Numbered from the stretch's first letter, positions 23,059 to 35,735 are shown. The stretch is 64,000 nt of DNA from Mesodorylaimus sp. YZB2_4 (GCA_030248295.1 JASANH010001695.1:67001-131000), one strand, 5' to 3'. Notes: a model not told the origin generated them from the sequence alone. A program made the numbers and translations.

Positions 23059-23965
23059 TCACTGCTTGGCACAGGTGATGGTGCATCGTTGGAAAACAGT
23101 CGTGTAGGAAACTTTCATTGAATTGCACATTACATCATAGGCTGATGGATCACACGAAGCCTTGAATGGTGCCATGTAACAGTCGGTCAGTACTTGGTTG
23201 TACCTGAAAGACAACAAATATTCACGCTCCAACCACACACCGCGACCAGGGTGCTTACTTGCACGCGTTGGCAGGATCTTTAGCCAAACTCATGCCATAG
23301 TCCATTTGACACTTGGCAAGGACCTCTATATTCTTTTGTCCAACATCATTGATGCAGGCCCAATTCTTCGAAAAAGCTAAAACAAAAGCATCTTTCAAAA
23401 TTTGTCTTGTCTGGAAAGCTTCCTTTCGTACTTACTGTCCCATCCAGTTGTGCAAATATAGTCTTGTTGCGCCGCCATAATCACAAAAACCATTGCATCT
23501 TGGCCTTTCTCCCCGACTGAAGTCAGAAAGGGCACAGAAATACAGGTACTGTACTCATCGCCCAAACATGTTTTCATGTCTTCTATGGCTCTGAAACGTT
23601 CGTGTGACATTTTTGCCCGGAAAACGGCCATTCGATGCTTACTCGCAAACCTGCTTCTGACCGTTCAAACCTTTGTTCGTCAACAGTTTGTTCATTTGCG
23701 CAACGATCACATTAGGATCAGTGGGCATGTCAGGCAGACCAAGCTCCTTGGCGAATGCTGTTGTGCACACGTTGAAACGTAGTGGATCACATTGGGTGTT
23801 GGGCAGGACGCCGCCGTGAACAATGGCAAGGCAAACCAAACCTAGGGCATCAACAGAGATACAGTAAGCTTCAATGGTCCCTACTGAACACTGCAAGGAT
23901 TCAGTGGATGAGGCCCTGTCTGATGAGCCAAAGGCCTTCTTACCAATAAGTGTCGCAGCTTTCAT
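23059..23965 (-). CDS. Secreted DUF19 (T20D4.11-like) protein, single domain
   Basis: Five exons on the minus strand: 23965-23944, 23841-23643, 23590-23436, 23376-23259 and 23203-23059. All borders are GT..AG and phases are 1-2-1-2. The spliced protein has 212 residues. MKAATLIGLVCLAIVHGG is a signal peptide split by intron 1. The mature protein is one DUF19 domain: CDPLRFNVC..F..LGLPDMP ... QKQVC, then MKTCLGDEYSTC ... YICTTGW, then NWACIN ... CQMDYG ... NAC, ending with YMAPFKASC ... MCNSM ... CTITC. DUF19 proteins are secreted, Cys-rich and largely confined to nematodes, and their function is not known. Exon sizes 155 and 118 recur in the larger gene at 29.6-32.6 kb. I see no break. Confidence 0.85.
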
Positions 23966-25325
23966 GGCGGGCAGTCAATAAAGCAGGGCATTAGGGGGCG
24001 GCGAGTACATCAGTCAAAATTACGGACACCTCGGCACTTTTATACAAAATTCCTGCGCGTCACGCTGAGACAACTTTGTCATAGGCTGCCGCACATAAGC
24101 TGCGGAACAAGTGCAAGTTAGGACATTTCGACAGACGTCAACTTTGTACCATCTATCAGTGATGGAATCGTCTCACTTCTCCGCGATAAGACAGTGCTGT
24201 CTTGTACGTGTAAGCATTACGATGACAGAAAGATGCCTAGTCGAGGACTACCTACCTACTCGTTATCTGTGGGCGCCGATGGTGCTTCTTAAACAAATTG
24301 TCATATCCTGATACTTTAGCTTACGGACTTCCAAACTATTGCACTTTTGTAGCTGGCGATTAGCGCATCTGGTGCTGCTTTCTAAATTTTACATTTTGCG
24401 GTATTCACAATATGGAGGAGCCGGGCGCGGTCCTTTCCTGATGCCAGCGCAGACCTCTACAAAAAAATCCTTCAGCTAGTATCCACGCAAATCGCCCATA
24501 CTGGTGTAGGCCTGATCTCTGAAGTGCCTGACCAAATGGCAGCGGCCTCCTTTTTCCATGGCTGTTACTGTTTGTGCAGCATATGCATTCCTTTTTACCG
24601 ATTCCATGCTGCGCAGTGCAGTGAGAAACCAGGGGCGCCAAGCATTTTACACGAAGCTCCTGTAATAGGTTGAATAGCCCTGCATTGGAGAAGATACCGC
24701 GGGGAGCGGATGGCCTCACAAGCGCTCGAGGAAGGTCTCCTAGGCCTCAAGCTGACTTGTTTCTGTCCTCTACTGGAGGAGCATATCGAGCGGCCAACAA
24801 GGCAACTGATAAGCTGTTCGCGGCGGCTATTGGAGACTACATAAAACTGCTCCAGCCAGCCAAATACATGCCATGTGCAGCATGTAAGCTTGCTCAGCTT
24901 AACTGCCTGCTTGACTGCGGGTCAGTTTTAGACCATGGGAAGTGCGATGCGCGAGAAAGAGAAATAGCGAGGCACATAGGAAAAATACATGAACAAAACT
25001 AACGAGGGATATATCCCAATACAAACCAGCTCTATTACCTAAATCGCAAAGAATACCGTACATGGACCATTCCTAGACTTTATTGTATTCTCGAAAGGCC
25101 AGATCTGCGTAATAGACACACGAATCTTGCTGAACATCTTGCTTGTACGCCTTTCTTTTTCATTTTCTCAAGTACAAGAAGCTGCTCATGCTTGAGTACT
25201 CTATCGGCCTCAATGCTTGCGGAGGTTCGACGTGATCGAAGTCTTAGACGCTAATTCACTGATGGTCTCGTCGTGCGCTTCTGGAACCAGAAATACGGAA
25301 TATCTGGTTGTAGTGTTAATTTTAG
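23966..25325. other. Intergenic, no gene seen
   Basis: 5' flank of the DUF19 gene and the sequence before CK1-like copy B. The plus frame at 24670-25002 contains a Cys-rich stretch (MPCAACKLAQLNCLLDCG) but has no domain, signal peptide or splice context that I could support. Confidence 0.4.
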
Positions 25326-26268
25326 AACAATCTCGGTGTGTCGTTTGTGCCACGATTGGCTGATCACGGTGCCGACGAGTCCGGAGGTGAATACCGCTAC
25401 ATGTGCACGACGCCTCGCTTGGGTCCAAATTTGCAGCACCTTCGAGCAGGTTTGTCAGCCGTAGCGCAGAATCGATTCTCGCTGTACACCTGCCTCCACA
25501 TCGCGCTGGACACGCTGAGCATTTTGCACGATTTGCACGAGGCTGGGTATGCGTGACTGGTGCCTGCATCTACGTAGATTTGCACAGATTCACCTCGCAA
25601 TTTTGTTTTGCAGCTATCTCCTGCGGGCGACCAATCTGCACTGTTTTGCGCTTCCGATCGGTGGAGCCTCGATGCCTGGCAGCCTCTATCTCGACCCTGG
25701 TATGTTCGTTGCGTTCGCTCGTCGGTTTCGCCAGTTCGACGGCAGTGGTACCGCCTTTCCGCCTCGACCTCTTGTAGCATATCGAGGAACTCTGAGGTAT
25801 TCGTCCGTCAGGGTACTTCGCAGGAACGATCACACTCGGCTCGACGACTTGTGGTCTTGGTTCTACATGCTGGCCGATATCACTTGCAACGACCAATGGC
25901 CGCCCATTCCAGTAAGTCTTAGTCCACATAGAATGGGTGTAGAGTCATGGGACAAATGCAGCCTCGAAAATAACAAGGGAGAAACTCATGCGATGCTTTC
26001 TGCTTGCGCCACCATCAGGGAAAGCTGGAATATGGACCCGTCCGATTGGCTGGCCTCGGCTCCAGGTGAGTACTTCCAAATCCTGAAATACCTCAGGGAG
26101 AACCAATCGGCTGGCCCCGACGAGAAACCAGACTACGATGGGTTGGTGCGACTGATCAGGCAGGTCAAGAGTCGAGTCGTGAATGAAGTGGGAAACCCGA
26201 AGTTGGACTGGAAACCCGGCGGGCAATTCTACGACGATCTGCGCCCGTTGATAATGAATAATGATTGA
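25326..26268 (+). pseudogene. CK1-like pseudokinase, copy B (5'-truncated)
   Basis: Homology to the family begins abruptly at 25326 (AACAATCTCGG, within NNLGVSFVP), so the N-lobe exon and the start of exon 2 are absent. The rest is intact: 25326-25546, 25614-25911 and 25978-26268, same phases as copy C. The C-lobe shows YLLRATNLHCFAL for the catalytic loop, LDPGMFVAFARRF for the DFG segment, VAYRGTLRYSSV for the activation/APE part, and DDLWSWFYMLADI. The last intron ends AACAAG here but AACTAG in copy C, so B is also open straight through it. It is almost identical to copy C, including introns, and 27 kb away in opposite orientation. It could only be expressed as a fragment. Confidence 0.75.
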
Positions 26269-29200
26269 TACAGAGGCCGTGCTCGTTGCTCTGCTGTGCT
26301 TTACTGTACCAAAAGACTTATTAAAAGGCACAGCGCAACGGTTAAAACGTGATAAAGCATCAAAACTGGAGATTTGTCACAAAAGTCAAAAAAAAACATC
26401 TAGGATGAGGTTCGTAGATGAGGACCGTGATCGTGACTCTGTCTTCAAGATTGTGAGGGATGCAATTGTGCTCAAATGGCCCTATCTTCTCGTCATCACT
26501 CCCGGAGGGGCTCTGGGTAGCTCTCCATTACAGCAGATAGAAACATATTGACCTTTCCTGAACTAATATCCTAGTAATCCTACTTGAACTAGCAATGAAT
26601 GAATAAGTGAACTTTGAATGAAGTAGCTTTCGAGATCTGGCAACAGCGCATTCGTAAACCGTAGCGACCTTTAAATGGTTGAGCAGGTATAACTAACCTT
26701 GTCCGTTATCTCAGTTTCGAGAGAAGGCGTTTTTACCCATTCTTGCATCTGTCCGATTACTAGGATTAAGGAATCATCAGCTTCTTTACAGTATATCATA
26801 CCATGCTCACCCGGTCTGTGTCCCACACTGATAGTCTTTCGCATGGCTTAAAAATGATTATAATATAACTACAAGGGCTCTTTAGGCTCTTATGGTGAGG
26901 GCAGAGATTGGAGCTGGGGTGCATTTGTTAGCACTTCCCCTGGACCATAGCTATTCCGAAAAATCCATTTGCAGCCAAAATCTGCAGAGACAGCGATCGA
27001 TTTAGCGAGAATAAAGCAGTCATATAATAAAATCGTGCAATTGTGATCCAAAAAATCAAAAGCACTTAAGGTTTTGTGATGGGTGTACTGTTGTGAAATG
27101 CATCATTCCATGTCAGTGAGTGCCATAGCTTATGCCATTGCGTACTCTTTTCTACGTCAGGAAGACACCCCCATCTTTATTGGATGTATGCCAGTGACAT
27201 GACCAAGTATCTTGCCTGCCGCCCCGTGGCCGCACCCTAGTCTGCCTGTCTAGCCTGTTTCCTGTTTCCTGTCAGCTCGGCGTCGTGCCGTCTCATGAGT
27301 GACTCGGTCAGTTATTGCTTTGTGTGTGCTCGTGTGTGGTTGTTTCGTGCGTGATACCGCTAGGTGGCTAGTAAAGGACTGCTCTCTAGCGTGGGCTGCT
27401 TCGTATTTCGCAATAGCTCTGAGGAAGCCACAGCTAGCTTCCTACAGTTTGACGAGTCAAGTATGGAAAACAGCGCTACTGGGAATCGCTGAAGGAACTG
27501 TCATCTGTGAGAGCTGCTGTTCGACACATGCAACGAAGTGGACAAAAATCTGCACAAACATTTCAAACACAATTAAAACTAAAAAAGCTGATAAACAACA
27601 CAAAAGCTGACGACTAAAACAAGGAAACCAAACAATAAGGATTGAATTTGGGGTCAATGGCAAGAATGCAGCAACCAGTGCTTCGAAGAGCCCCTTACTC
27701 AATTCTTTTATACACACGTCGTGCATTAGACAGGCCATCTCTAGCAGCAAGATGATTACTGTGTCGCCCAGATCTCGCAAGTGGTAGAATCATGCCATTT
27801 ATGCAAATTATGCTCAGTACGGGTATCTTGCCTGGTGCTGTACCATGCTAGACTCAACCCGAGATGCTTCATGAGCGTGTTATCTTTTTTTCTCGTGAGC
27901 GAGGTGTAAAGCATACACCACTGCACCCTTTGTCATTTTGGGTCACATGATTGGTTAATGTAGTTTGATGGATAGACGAATTGAGTTTTAAGCCTGCAGT
28001 AGATATCAGAGAAGTGAACAAGGTTCATGACCGCGGAATTGAAATTTTTACGTTATTTATTCCGCACCATGGAGACAAAAGAAGGGGTGAGTAATTTGAA
28101 TCAGGATTTACTCGTCTGTTCATAGACTATCTCTTGCCTCCACGCCTCCGTCTCGCGCGCTCTCAACTTCTTTCAGCAGGGGGGCATCGCATCTATCAAG
28201 ATGGGTACTCTGATGCAAACTGTATGATGGTTCTTGTTTGCTAAAGAACTATCAGCATGGGCGGTGACTAAAGATTGAAGGGATGCGAAGGGTAGAACGG
28301 ATGGAAGCGAGAATTGTTTTTCGTTATCACCTTGCTGACGATGAGTCCCGTTCATGGCTGGGCTGGACTAAAATTCTTCATATCACCTGACTGCGAGTGA
28401 CAGTGAGGCGAAATGACTCGATGTTTGCACCGCACGTGACCTCATTCTGTCACAGCTTTGTCTGGAACTCTATATGCAGACGCAGGTTGAGAATATTTGC
28501 GAGGTATACTGTACCAGGCAAATGCATGATGAGTAACTGCCAGGTTTAGTAGCCCGACCTTAGAATAAACCCAGTTTATCGCCTTCCAAACAACTTCGGG
28601 GCTTGACTAGTGCCATTTGCGAGGTAACGGTTGTGAACTGATAAATTTACAAACCATTCAGCGAAATGATGAAGCTTTCTTTAATACGCCAATACGGCTG
28701 ATATGAGCATGAGAAATGAGGGCTACGTGCATAGCAGAGGTTCGAATCGCGGACATATCCTAGTACACAAGCCACCGGAGAAGAACGATCATAAAAAGCC
28801 TGTAGCGACATTGCCACAGCCTGAGGCCAATGATATCATTAGTCATCATTGACCTAGACCTCAAGCAAGGAATTATAATATGGCCAAGGGCTAATGAACA
28901 CTTCAGTGAAGAGCGCCTACTGCCTTGATTTAGTCCAGTCTCTACCTGGATCTGACAGCGAGCACCGGCCTTTGAATGAGTGCATGGTACCTGGTGCTAG
29001 CCATCACTTTTGCTTCTCCAACCAAAATTTCTCGAATCAATTAAAATCCGGCGGCGCACACAGCAGATCAGTCTGGCGCTTGGTCCGGCTGCGCGCGACG
29101 CGGAGGCTGTTGAGCTGTTGGGGAAGGCAACTGGCAGAATCACGGAATCGAAGGCTGTTGCGCTAAAAGCCTAGTGTATAGGCAAAAGAGAGGTCTTTGC

Positions 29201-29566
29201 GAGAATTATGATTATGTGCCAAGGGTTTCCGGCATATTGATGCGGATCTCCCTGATATGACTGTCAGTATCTGTGCCATCGCCTAGAATAAACGATGTAT
29301 GGGTAAAGCCTGAAAGATAAAATTGCCAGTTAGCTCCCATTTGGCTAACCAGCATATTATTAATGCCTGTGAGGTGCTGTTGCTGACCAGCTGACAATGC
29401 GCAAGGCCGCTTGAGGCATAATTTACTGTCATCAGGATACGCGTTATGTATGTCCGCTACGATATTATACCGACTGAATCAGATGCAACGAATTGCTTGC
29501 TTCTACATATTCATACCATACGTATCTTTCCAGCCAAATCACTGCCTTCACTTTTCGCCTTCCACT
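26269..29566. other. Intergenic, no gene seen
   Basis: 3.3 kb with no motif-bearing frame. The longest plus frames (27299-27610, 28894-29166) have no family resemblance, and their mirror frames are equally long. This holds the 3' flank of the large DUF19 gene. Confidence 0.45.
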
Positions 29567-32500
29567 CTACGATGCTAGCATATCAGCCACTTGCTCCTCA
29601 TCCACTTGCACTGGTCTGGCGGGCACGATCAAGGATGGCGTTATTTCATCCTCGTCGTCGCGCCTGCCACATTTGATTTGACACTTGGGCAAGACTTGCT
29701 TGAAAACAACCTCGGATACTTGACAGATGAGAGTGCCCACTTGCCGACCACATTTGTCAGCGAACGGTTTCGAGTCGCAGTCGACCAGGCCTTGGGCATA
29801 TCTGCATAAAAGTAGGGTTCGAGGTAAGTGACTTCGATGACTGTGCCCAAGTATCTTACTTGCACACATTCTTTGGATCTTGTTTCGCCTTCTTCACGAA
29901 ATCTTGACTGCACTTGATAAAGGTGTCGTTATATCGTTTTTGAACGTTGACGATACAATCGAAGTTATTGTAGATAACTAAAAGCCAAAGATGGCAAGTA
30001 TTTTTAATTACGATTGCTAGCTAGTGGCGCGTAAAATCAGTCAAAGAGCATAGATTGGTCAGCTTGGGATCTCGTGCGCACCTCTAACTTGCCTAACAAA
30101 GTCATTATATAAGACCATGAAATTGCAATTTCTCACTTCGGTAACCCTTGGTGCATTCAAATGCCAACACTCGCGTAATCATTATGTATCCCTCCGCTTG
30201 CGCCTTGGTCAACCCCAGTTCGACCAAATGGTCAACATTGATGCAAGCCCCAATTTGCTGACGGCCGAGACATTTGCCCAATTTGGCTCCGCTCCTAAAG
30301 TTTGTCGTTTTTAGGAACGCTGCTTGGATGACAGTACTGTATGTCCGTAACTTACAAGCATATCTTCTTGAATCCTATCTTTCCATATTTCTCCAACAGG
30401 GCTTGCAAGGCTCGTCCGTATTCAGCGGGATCAGAGGGGAAGCTCTTCAAACCGAGTTGTTGGGCGTACGCTTTCACGCATTGTCCAAACCGTCGGTCAT
30501 TGCATTTTCGAGCAATGTCTTCGTCTTGATTTCCATTTTCTTCCTCGTCGCTTTCGTCAGAATCACTATCGTCTTGAGCCGCGATCGGACCTGTGGCCAA
30601 GGTTTGATGCTGGCGTAGCACAGATGGGGGTAATGCATCACCAAGCGCATCAATGATGGAAATGGCGTGACTACCAGCCAAGATGCCAGACGACTCTTCA
30701 ATATGTGGGATATCATCTCGAGATACGCATGTCAGGTTTCTGCAAGTTGGCAAGACTACGAGAATCTCGGCCCGCATGGCATCGCAAGTAGCGGCACCCA
30801 AATTTGCACCACAACTTTGTTCGAAGAGTGCGTTGTTGCATCGCAAGAGGGTTTGAGCGTATCTGAAAGAAAAGCTGATTTTATACATATCTGGAACCGA
30901 AGTCTGAATAAATTCCACACTTGCAAGCATGAGATGGGTCTCGTTGAATATTCCTCTGAAAATCAGCCGCGCATTGAATAAATTCGGACTGATGGCGTTC
31001 AGCACAGTTGACCATACAATCAATGTTATCATGGATGACTACAAGACAAGCAGCATATCATTTTGAATGTGGAATGTGGCTTGAAATTCATATATACCGT
31101 CATAACCAGCACCACATTCCGAGACCAGAGCTGCCTGTAATTGGCGATAGATCAAGACGTCCAATGGCATGACGCCTATGTCCTCCAAATGTTGGGCTGT
31201 AAAACATGGCTCGAGCTGATCGCCGAGACAAGTTTTCATGTTACGTGCCGCCCTAAAGATATGTTCATGCTGGAAACTATGTCAGACAGCGTGCCAGCTG
31301 GGTCATTTACGTGCAGATTTGTTCAAACCCGGATGCTTTCCTCGTAGCGATCAATTGGTTCAAATAAGAGGCTAGGGCCGTGGCTCGTTTCGGAAAAGAG
31401 GACAGGCCGATGTCTTTGACGAACTGATTCACACAACGCTTGAATCGCGTGTCATCGCATGTGCTTGTCATGCTTGGCCAAGATCGACGGCGGAAAGCCA
31501 TGAATTGATGGGTGGGTATGTTCTCAAGCAGAACTCGAGAAAGGAAGCTTGCCATAGTGTCAACTCGACCTTCCCCAGACATCTTGATATCCTTTGTTCC
31601 TTTTGTGCAAATAATGGAACATTGGGGCAAGGTGGTGGTGATGCCGATTTGCAACGAGTGGCAAATGACACCATAGGCAGCTGGTGGGCACGACTGCTTG
31701 AATGGGCCCGTCATACAATTGACCATTTCTTGAGTATATCTGAAATTAAGGGCACATGCTATCGGAAATATCTGAACTGTTGTCTAGGGTCACTTACTTG
31801 CAAATGTTGGACGGGTCTTCTTGCACTTTTCGAGCATAATCAGATTGACATCGTTCAAATGCTTGACGATTATCGCGCTCTACTCGCTCGATACAATCCC
31901 AATTTCTAATCAAAGCTGCAACAGGCAAATGCCTTACTCTCAAGAAACTCCTTGTCGTAAATCATATCATTACCATCCAAGCCACTCGTGCACTGATATG
32001 TCATTTGTACCGACAATGTAATAAAGACTTTCGCATCGGCTTCCTGGACTCCGATCGATTTTAAATAATCTTCCGAAATGCAAGAGTCGTATTGCGTGCC
32101 CAGACATTGTCTCAGCTTCGATCCAGCCCTGTAATTCGTTCTAGCTTAGTTGTCTTGCGAGCAAGCCGCGAGGATAAGTCTGCCTACCTGCATTCTAACC
32201 TCAGTCCTTCTACGCCTTGCTCTTCGACGATCTGTTTCAACTGACGAATGAAGACCAAGGAATCTTTTGGCATCTCCTCCAAGTCCAAATCATCAGCGTA
32301 CTGGTCCATGCAAGTGCGGAAGCGATCATCATGGCATCTGCTGTTTCTGCTGGCCACATTCACATCGTCGTCATCGTCCAAAGTCAGGATGAATTCTTGC
32401 GCAGGGTCTCCATTGTTTGGAACCTGTTTGAGGACCCCGTACGACAGTACGGGATGGTGTCTGTGCTGTTGGGCATGGACTGCTAGCACCAGAGCCAGCG

Positions 32501-32575
32501 CTAAAATATCGCAGGCTGAGGGTGAGGTGTAACTGGCTCTGTCTAATAACCCTTACCAATAATCATCACTTTCAT
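29567..32575 (-). CDS. Secreted three-domain DUF19 protein, 11 exons
   Basis: Minus-strand exons: 32575-32557, 32500-32188, 32128-31974, 31915-31798, 31739-31311, 31252-31098, 31038-30921, 30862-30356, 30294-30137, 29977-29860 and 29801-29567. Spliced length is 2325 nt, 774 residues, every junction in frame. MKVMIIALALVLAVHAQ is a signal peptide split by intron 1. Three DUF19 domains follow, starting at about residues 61 (CHDDRFRTCM), 296 (CDDTRFKRCV) and 555 (CNDRRFGQCV). Each has CLG..xxxC, a CI/CM..V..C box and a closing PF..xC..C..C..C part. Acidic linkers separate them (DDSDSDESDEEENGNQDED before domain 3). Each domain uses the same exon set: 155/155/158 nt, then 118/118/118 nt, with the long exon joining one domain's end to the next one's start. 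The protein is extracellular with unknown function. Most introns are 56-61 nt; intron 9 is about 159 nt. Confidence 0.85.
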
Positions 32576-33580
32576 TTTCGTATTCTATAGTTCTTGAATG
32601 ACGGAGACGAGACGGTACGAAACGAACTTTCGAAGCAAATATGGTGCACCCAGGCGATGGGTAGATAAAATAAGCTAGTGATGGTCGTGATAGCACACTG
32701 TATGTTTGTTGCGCCTGGGCGAGTAGGATGGTGAGGCAATAAGAGATAAGAGGCGAACTATGTTGTTTCTTCCCTTAGGTAACGCCGTCGAAGATGAAAA
32801 TGGATGTTTTCGAAAACATGTCCTTCGTACCTACAGTACTTGCGCTTAGGCATCGCAAGTTGGCGGATCCCATGCGTTATCTTTCGGTTGCTGAAATCTG
32901 TTTATAAAATTAGGGACAGGTCAAGTTAGAGAAAAATGTGGGAGCGAAAAACCAAGTTATAGAACCAAGTTATAGGTCTTACCAAGAGTGCGATACTGTT
33001 GGCACCAGTCACAAGTGATTGTGTGGGGTTGGTGTCTAGAAGTTAGGCCGAATTCGGAATGTAATACGATGTAATACGATATTCGACTGGGTCCGTATCA
33101 CTGGAGGGAGCGACTGACCAGTGGAGCTTGTGCGACGCTAAAAACCCAGATACAGCCAACAAATCTACCAGTCTAATGCAATGCTGAAACATCACCCTGA
33201 CGGACGACCTCCCAGCTGCCTGCTCGATGCAGAGTATCGATTGGCAGCTGAGCCTACAATATTACCATAGAGAATGCTGGCAAGTCACCCTGCTCTTCGG
33301 AAATGCATCCTTTCAACCTTTAGCTACGGTTTTCAAAGCAAGAACCTATCACCTAGCAGATCAACAAGTCGAGCGCAAGTGCTTTCCGATTACGAGTTGC
33401 CAGCATTTGATCAGAATGGTGACACCATAACATGAGTCCCTATCTCACACCAGGGCCCAGTTTCACTAAGGCACTTGCAGTTTTTAGTTACAAGCGCCTA
33501 AAGTGACTATCAGCAGGCACGGTTGTGCCTGCTTAGACCAGCCAACCAGACGCCTAATGTTAAAAGACGATTTTCGCCGG
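32576..33580. other. 5' flank of the large DUF19 gene
   Basis: Probable promoter region on the minus strand, then intergenic. No TATA box near the start was recognised and no other gene is seen. Confidence 0.4.
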
Positions 33581-33582
33581 CT

Positions 33583-34027
33583 AATAACTCGAGAACGGGT
33601 GGACGAAAATTTTTGATTTCTCGCACACTTCAAAGAATCAGCCGAGTCTGCAATCGTGCCGATTTTTATTAAAATCCGTCCGGCCGTTGTCGAGGTCCAG
33701 AATAGTTACGCGATTTCTTGTTCAGGGGGAGAAGACGAGGAGGAGGAACAACATGTGCCTAGATCAACAACCAGAGGTCGTACAGTTGTAAATGTTAGTT
33801 TTTCTGAAAGCTGAAACTTTCGGACTCTGCCTTTTGACGGTCATTTTTTTAAGCTTCAATTTCCGAAAAGTTATTCCTCAAAATACTTACTGTTTCAGCT
33901 GTTTTTGTCCGTCGCTCGTCAGATACTGGACGGATTTCGATAAAAATTGACACAGTTCCAGATCTGACCTATCTTTCAAAGCGTGCGGAAAGCCAACTTT
34001 TTTAGTTCAGTCATTCTTGAGTTATCG
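33583..34027. mobile_element. Diverged inverted-repeat element
   Basis: The left arm (~33583-33690) begins ATAACTCGAGAA and contains CGCACACTTCAAAG and TTTTTAT.AAAATCCGTCC. The right arm (~33911-34027), read on the other strand, begins ATAACTCAAGAA and has CGCACGCTTTGAAAG and TTTTTATCGAAATCCGTCC. Arms are about 110 nt and moderately diverged, around 220 bp of interior. This fits an old DNA transposon or foldback element. No transposase inside. Confidence 0.6.
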
Positions 34028-34825
34028 ACTAACGAAAGTAGATTCTGGTGTTTCTGTTTTTTAATTTTCGGCCCGGAGCTTAGAAACATCAACTGAACGG
34101 GTTGAGGCGCAACGCAATTGATTGACTAGGCTCAGCGGGCTCTAACGAAGATGGGTTTGGTGCACAGCAATAAATTTGCCGATAATAAATTGAGAATATG
34201 CGAACGAATATAAATGATTTGGAAAGAGTTTCCGTGGGCAGGACATGTTTTATTTGATGCGGAGGTAATATTGTTGAGAAAAATTCGAGCTTATAATGAC
34301 TTGACAAACGTTGCGGATCCTAAATTTCAGCTTCTGAGGAAACAGAAGTTCAGATCACCCCGAGCATGACCCAGTTCTTTTTAGGCTGGCTCCAGTCTCC
34401 GACAGATTGCCCCTTTTTACATAGATTAGAGCATATTTTGTTTGTGGCATAGAGCGGCTTTTCAATAGCATTTTTGTTTTCCGACCACGAGGCTCTCAGT
34501 TCGAGAGTAGAATGGTTCAGAATTTTTGGTTTTGGTTTTTGTTTCTCGTCTTTCCACGGGACAGACAAACGTTATTGCGAACAAGGAGTATGAGGGTGGT
34601 CCTTGACTTTTTGCCCAGTCAGAGATAAGGTTTCGATGCGCAAAAGAAGTACTTAATTTGCTGTTTTTCCTGCAGCCTGTATATCTTACAGCATGCAGCT
34701 TGTTAGCACATATTCGAAAAATCTGTGCATGTCGTCAGTAGGAGTTTCTGACTAGTATGAAATGGTCGATCGGTGAGGCTATTTGGGCCAAACTAGTTTG
34801 CAGCAAAAAAACGAAAAACGGTCTT
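34028..34825. other. Intergenic, no gene seen
   Basis: Frames here are short and without motif. Confidence 0.4.
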
Positions 34826-35566
34826 ATTATTTCCAAAAAGTCTGTTATGACAGACTCGAAACTTTTAGACCAGCAAATGCACACAGTGGAACCAGGGCTT
34901 AGGATGGCTGGTCTACTCGGCCACTGCTAAGCGCAACCTCGGTGTAGGGAAAATGTCTGAGCAGAAGCTGCTTTTTCTGCATGAAAATCAGGACGACTGA
35001 TCCTGGCAACGAGCAGAGGACCATGCAATCCTGTGCTTGTGGTCTACTAGTGGGCTAGGAGTGTCTAACTCTCGGGCTATGCGCACACATGCTCATAGTA
35101 GGTAATGTTCAAGCCGCGGCTAGGTAAATCATTTTGTTTTATGTGTCCCTTCACCCTCGAGCGTGTCATCACTGATATGATAAACCATGCGCATGAACAT
35201 AAAGTTGGAAGAAGTGGAGGTAGGATTGTTGAGAGTGTTTCTCGAGGTTTAGGCATTTAACAATAAGCCATATCACTTTACTCGCAGCGCTACAGCTTTA
35301 GCATACAACATGCAGCTTGCTTTTGTGGAACAGCACAGCTGCCTTTGGGGAGCCTGTCTGAACAGCAGCAGTACACAGCAGAGAAGCATGTTGGATTTGA
35401 TTCGGACATCGGCAAGCATCTGTTTGCGAGTGTATACACTGTGCAGTGCAGGCCACCTCCTTTTCTTGCGGCCGAGTAGACCAGCCATCCTAAGCCCTGG
35501 TTCCACTGTGTGCATTTGCTGGTCTAAAAGTTTCGAGTCTGTCATAACAGACTTTTTGGAAATAAT
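34826..35566. repeat. Perfect 97-bp inverted repeat with 547-bp spacer
   Basis: 34826-34922 and 35470-35566 are exact reverse complements by direct reading. The outer ends are ATTATTTCC / GGAAATAAT and the inner ends CGGCC / GGCCG. The spacer holds a SINE-A copy (35040-35200). Outside the arms similarity stops, and no clear target-site duplication is visible. It could be TIRs of a non-autonomous element or a recent inverted duplication. Confidence 0.85.
35040..35200 (+). mobile_element. SINE-A copy 4 (degenerate)
   Basis: TGTTCAAGCCGCGGCT (eroded B box), then AAATCATTTTGTTTTATGTG and TCCCTTCACCCTCGAG, matching the body of copy 2 in order. The tail is eroded. Confidence 0.6.
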
Positions 35567-35735
35567 GTCAACGTTTTACCAAAAAACACCGTTAAAATGC
35601 AAGCGCGAGCGGTACTTCTTTGAAAGAAGCGTGTGAGCTGCCCAGTAGGAATACATTGCAAGTATCACGGAATACAAGAAACATGGCTGACCGACGGGAG
35701 TTTCTCCACCATTTTCTTATTCATCCTGCACGTTC

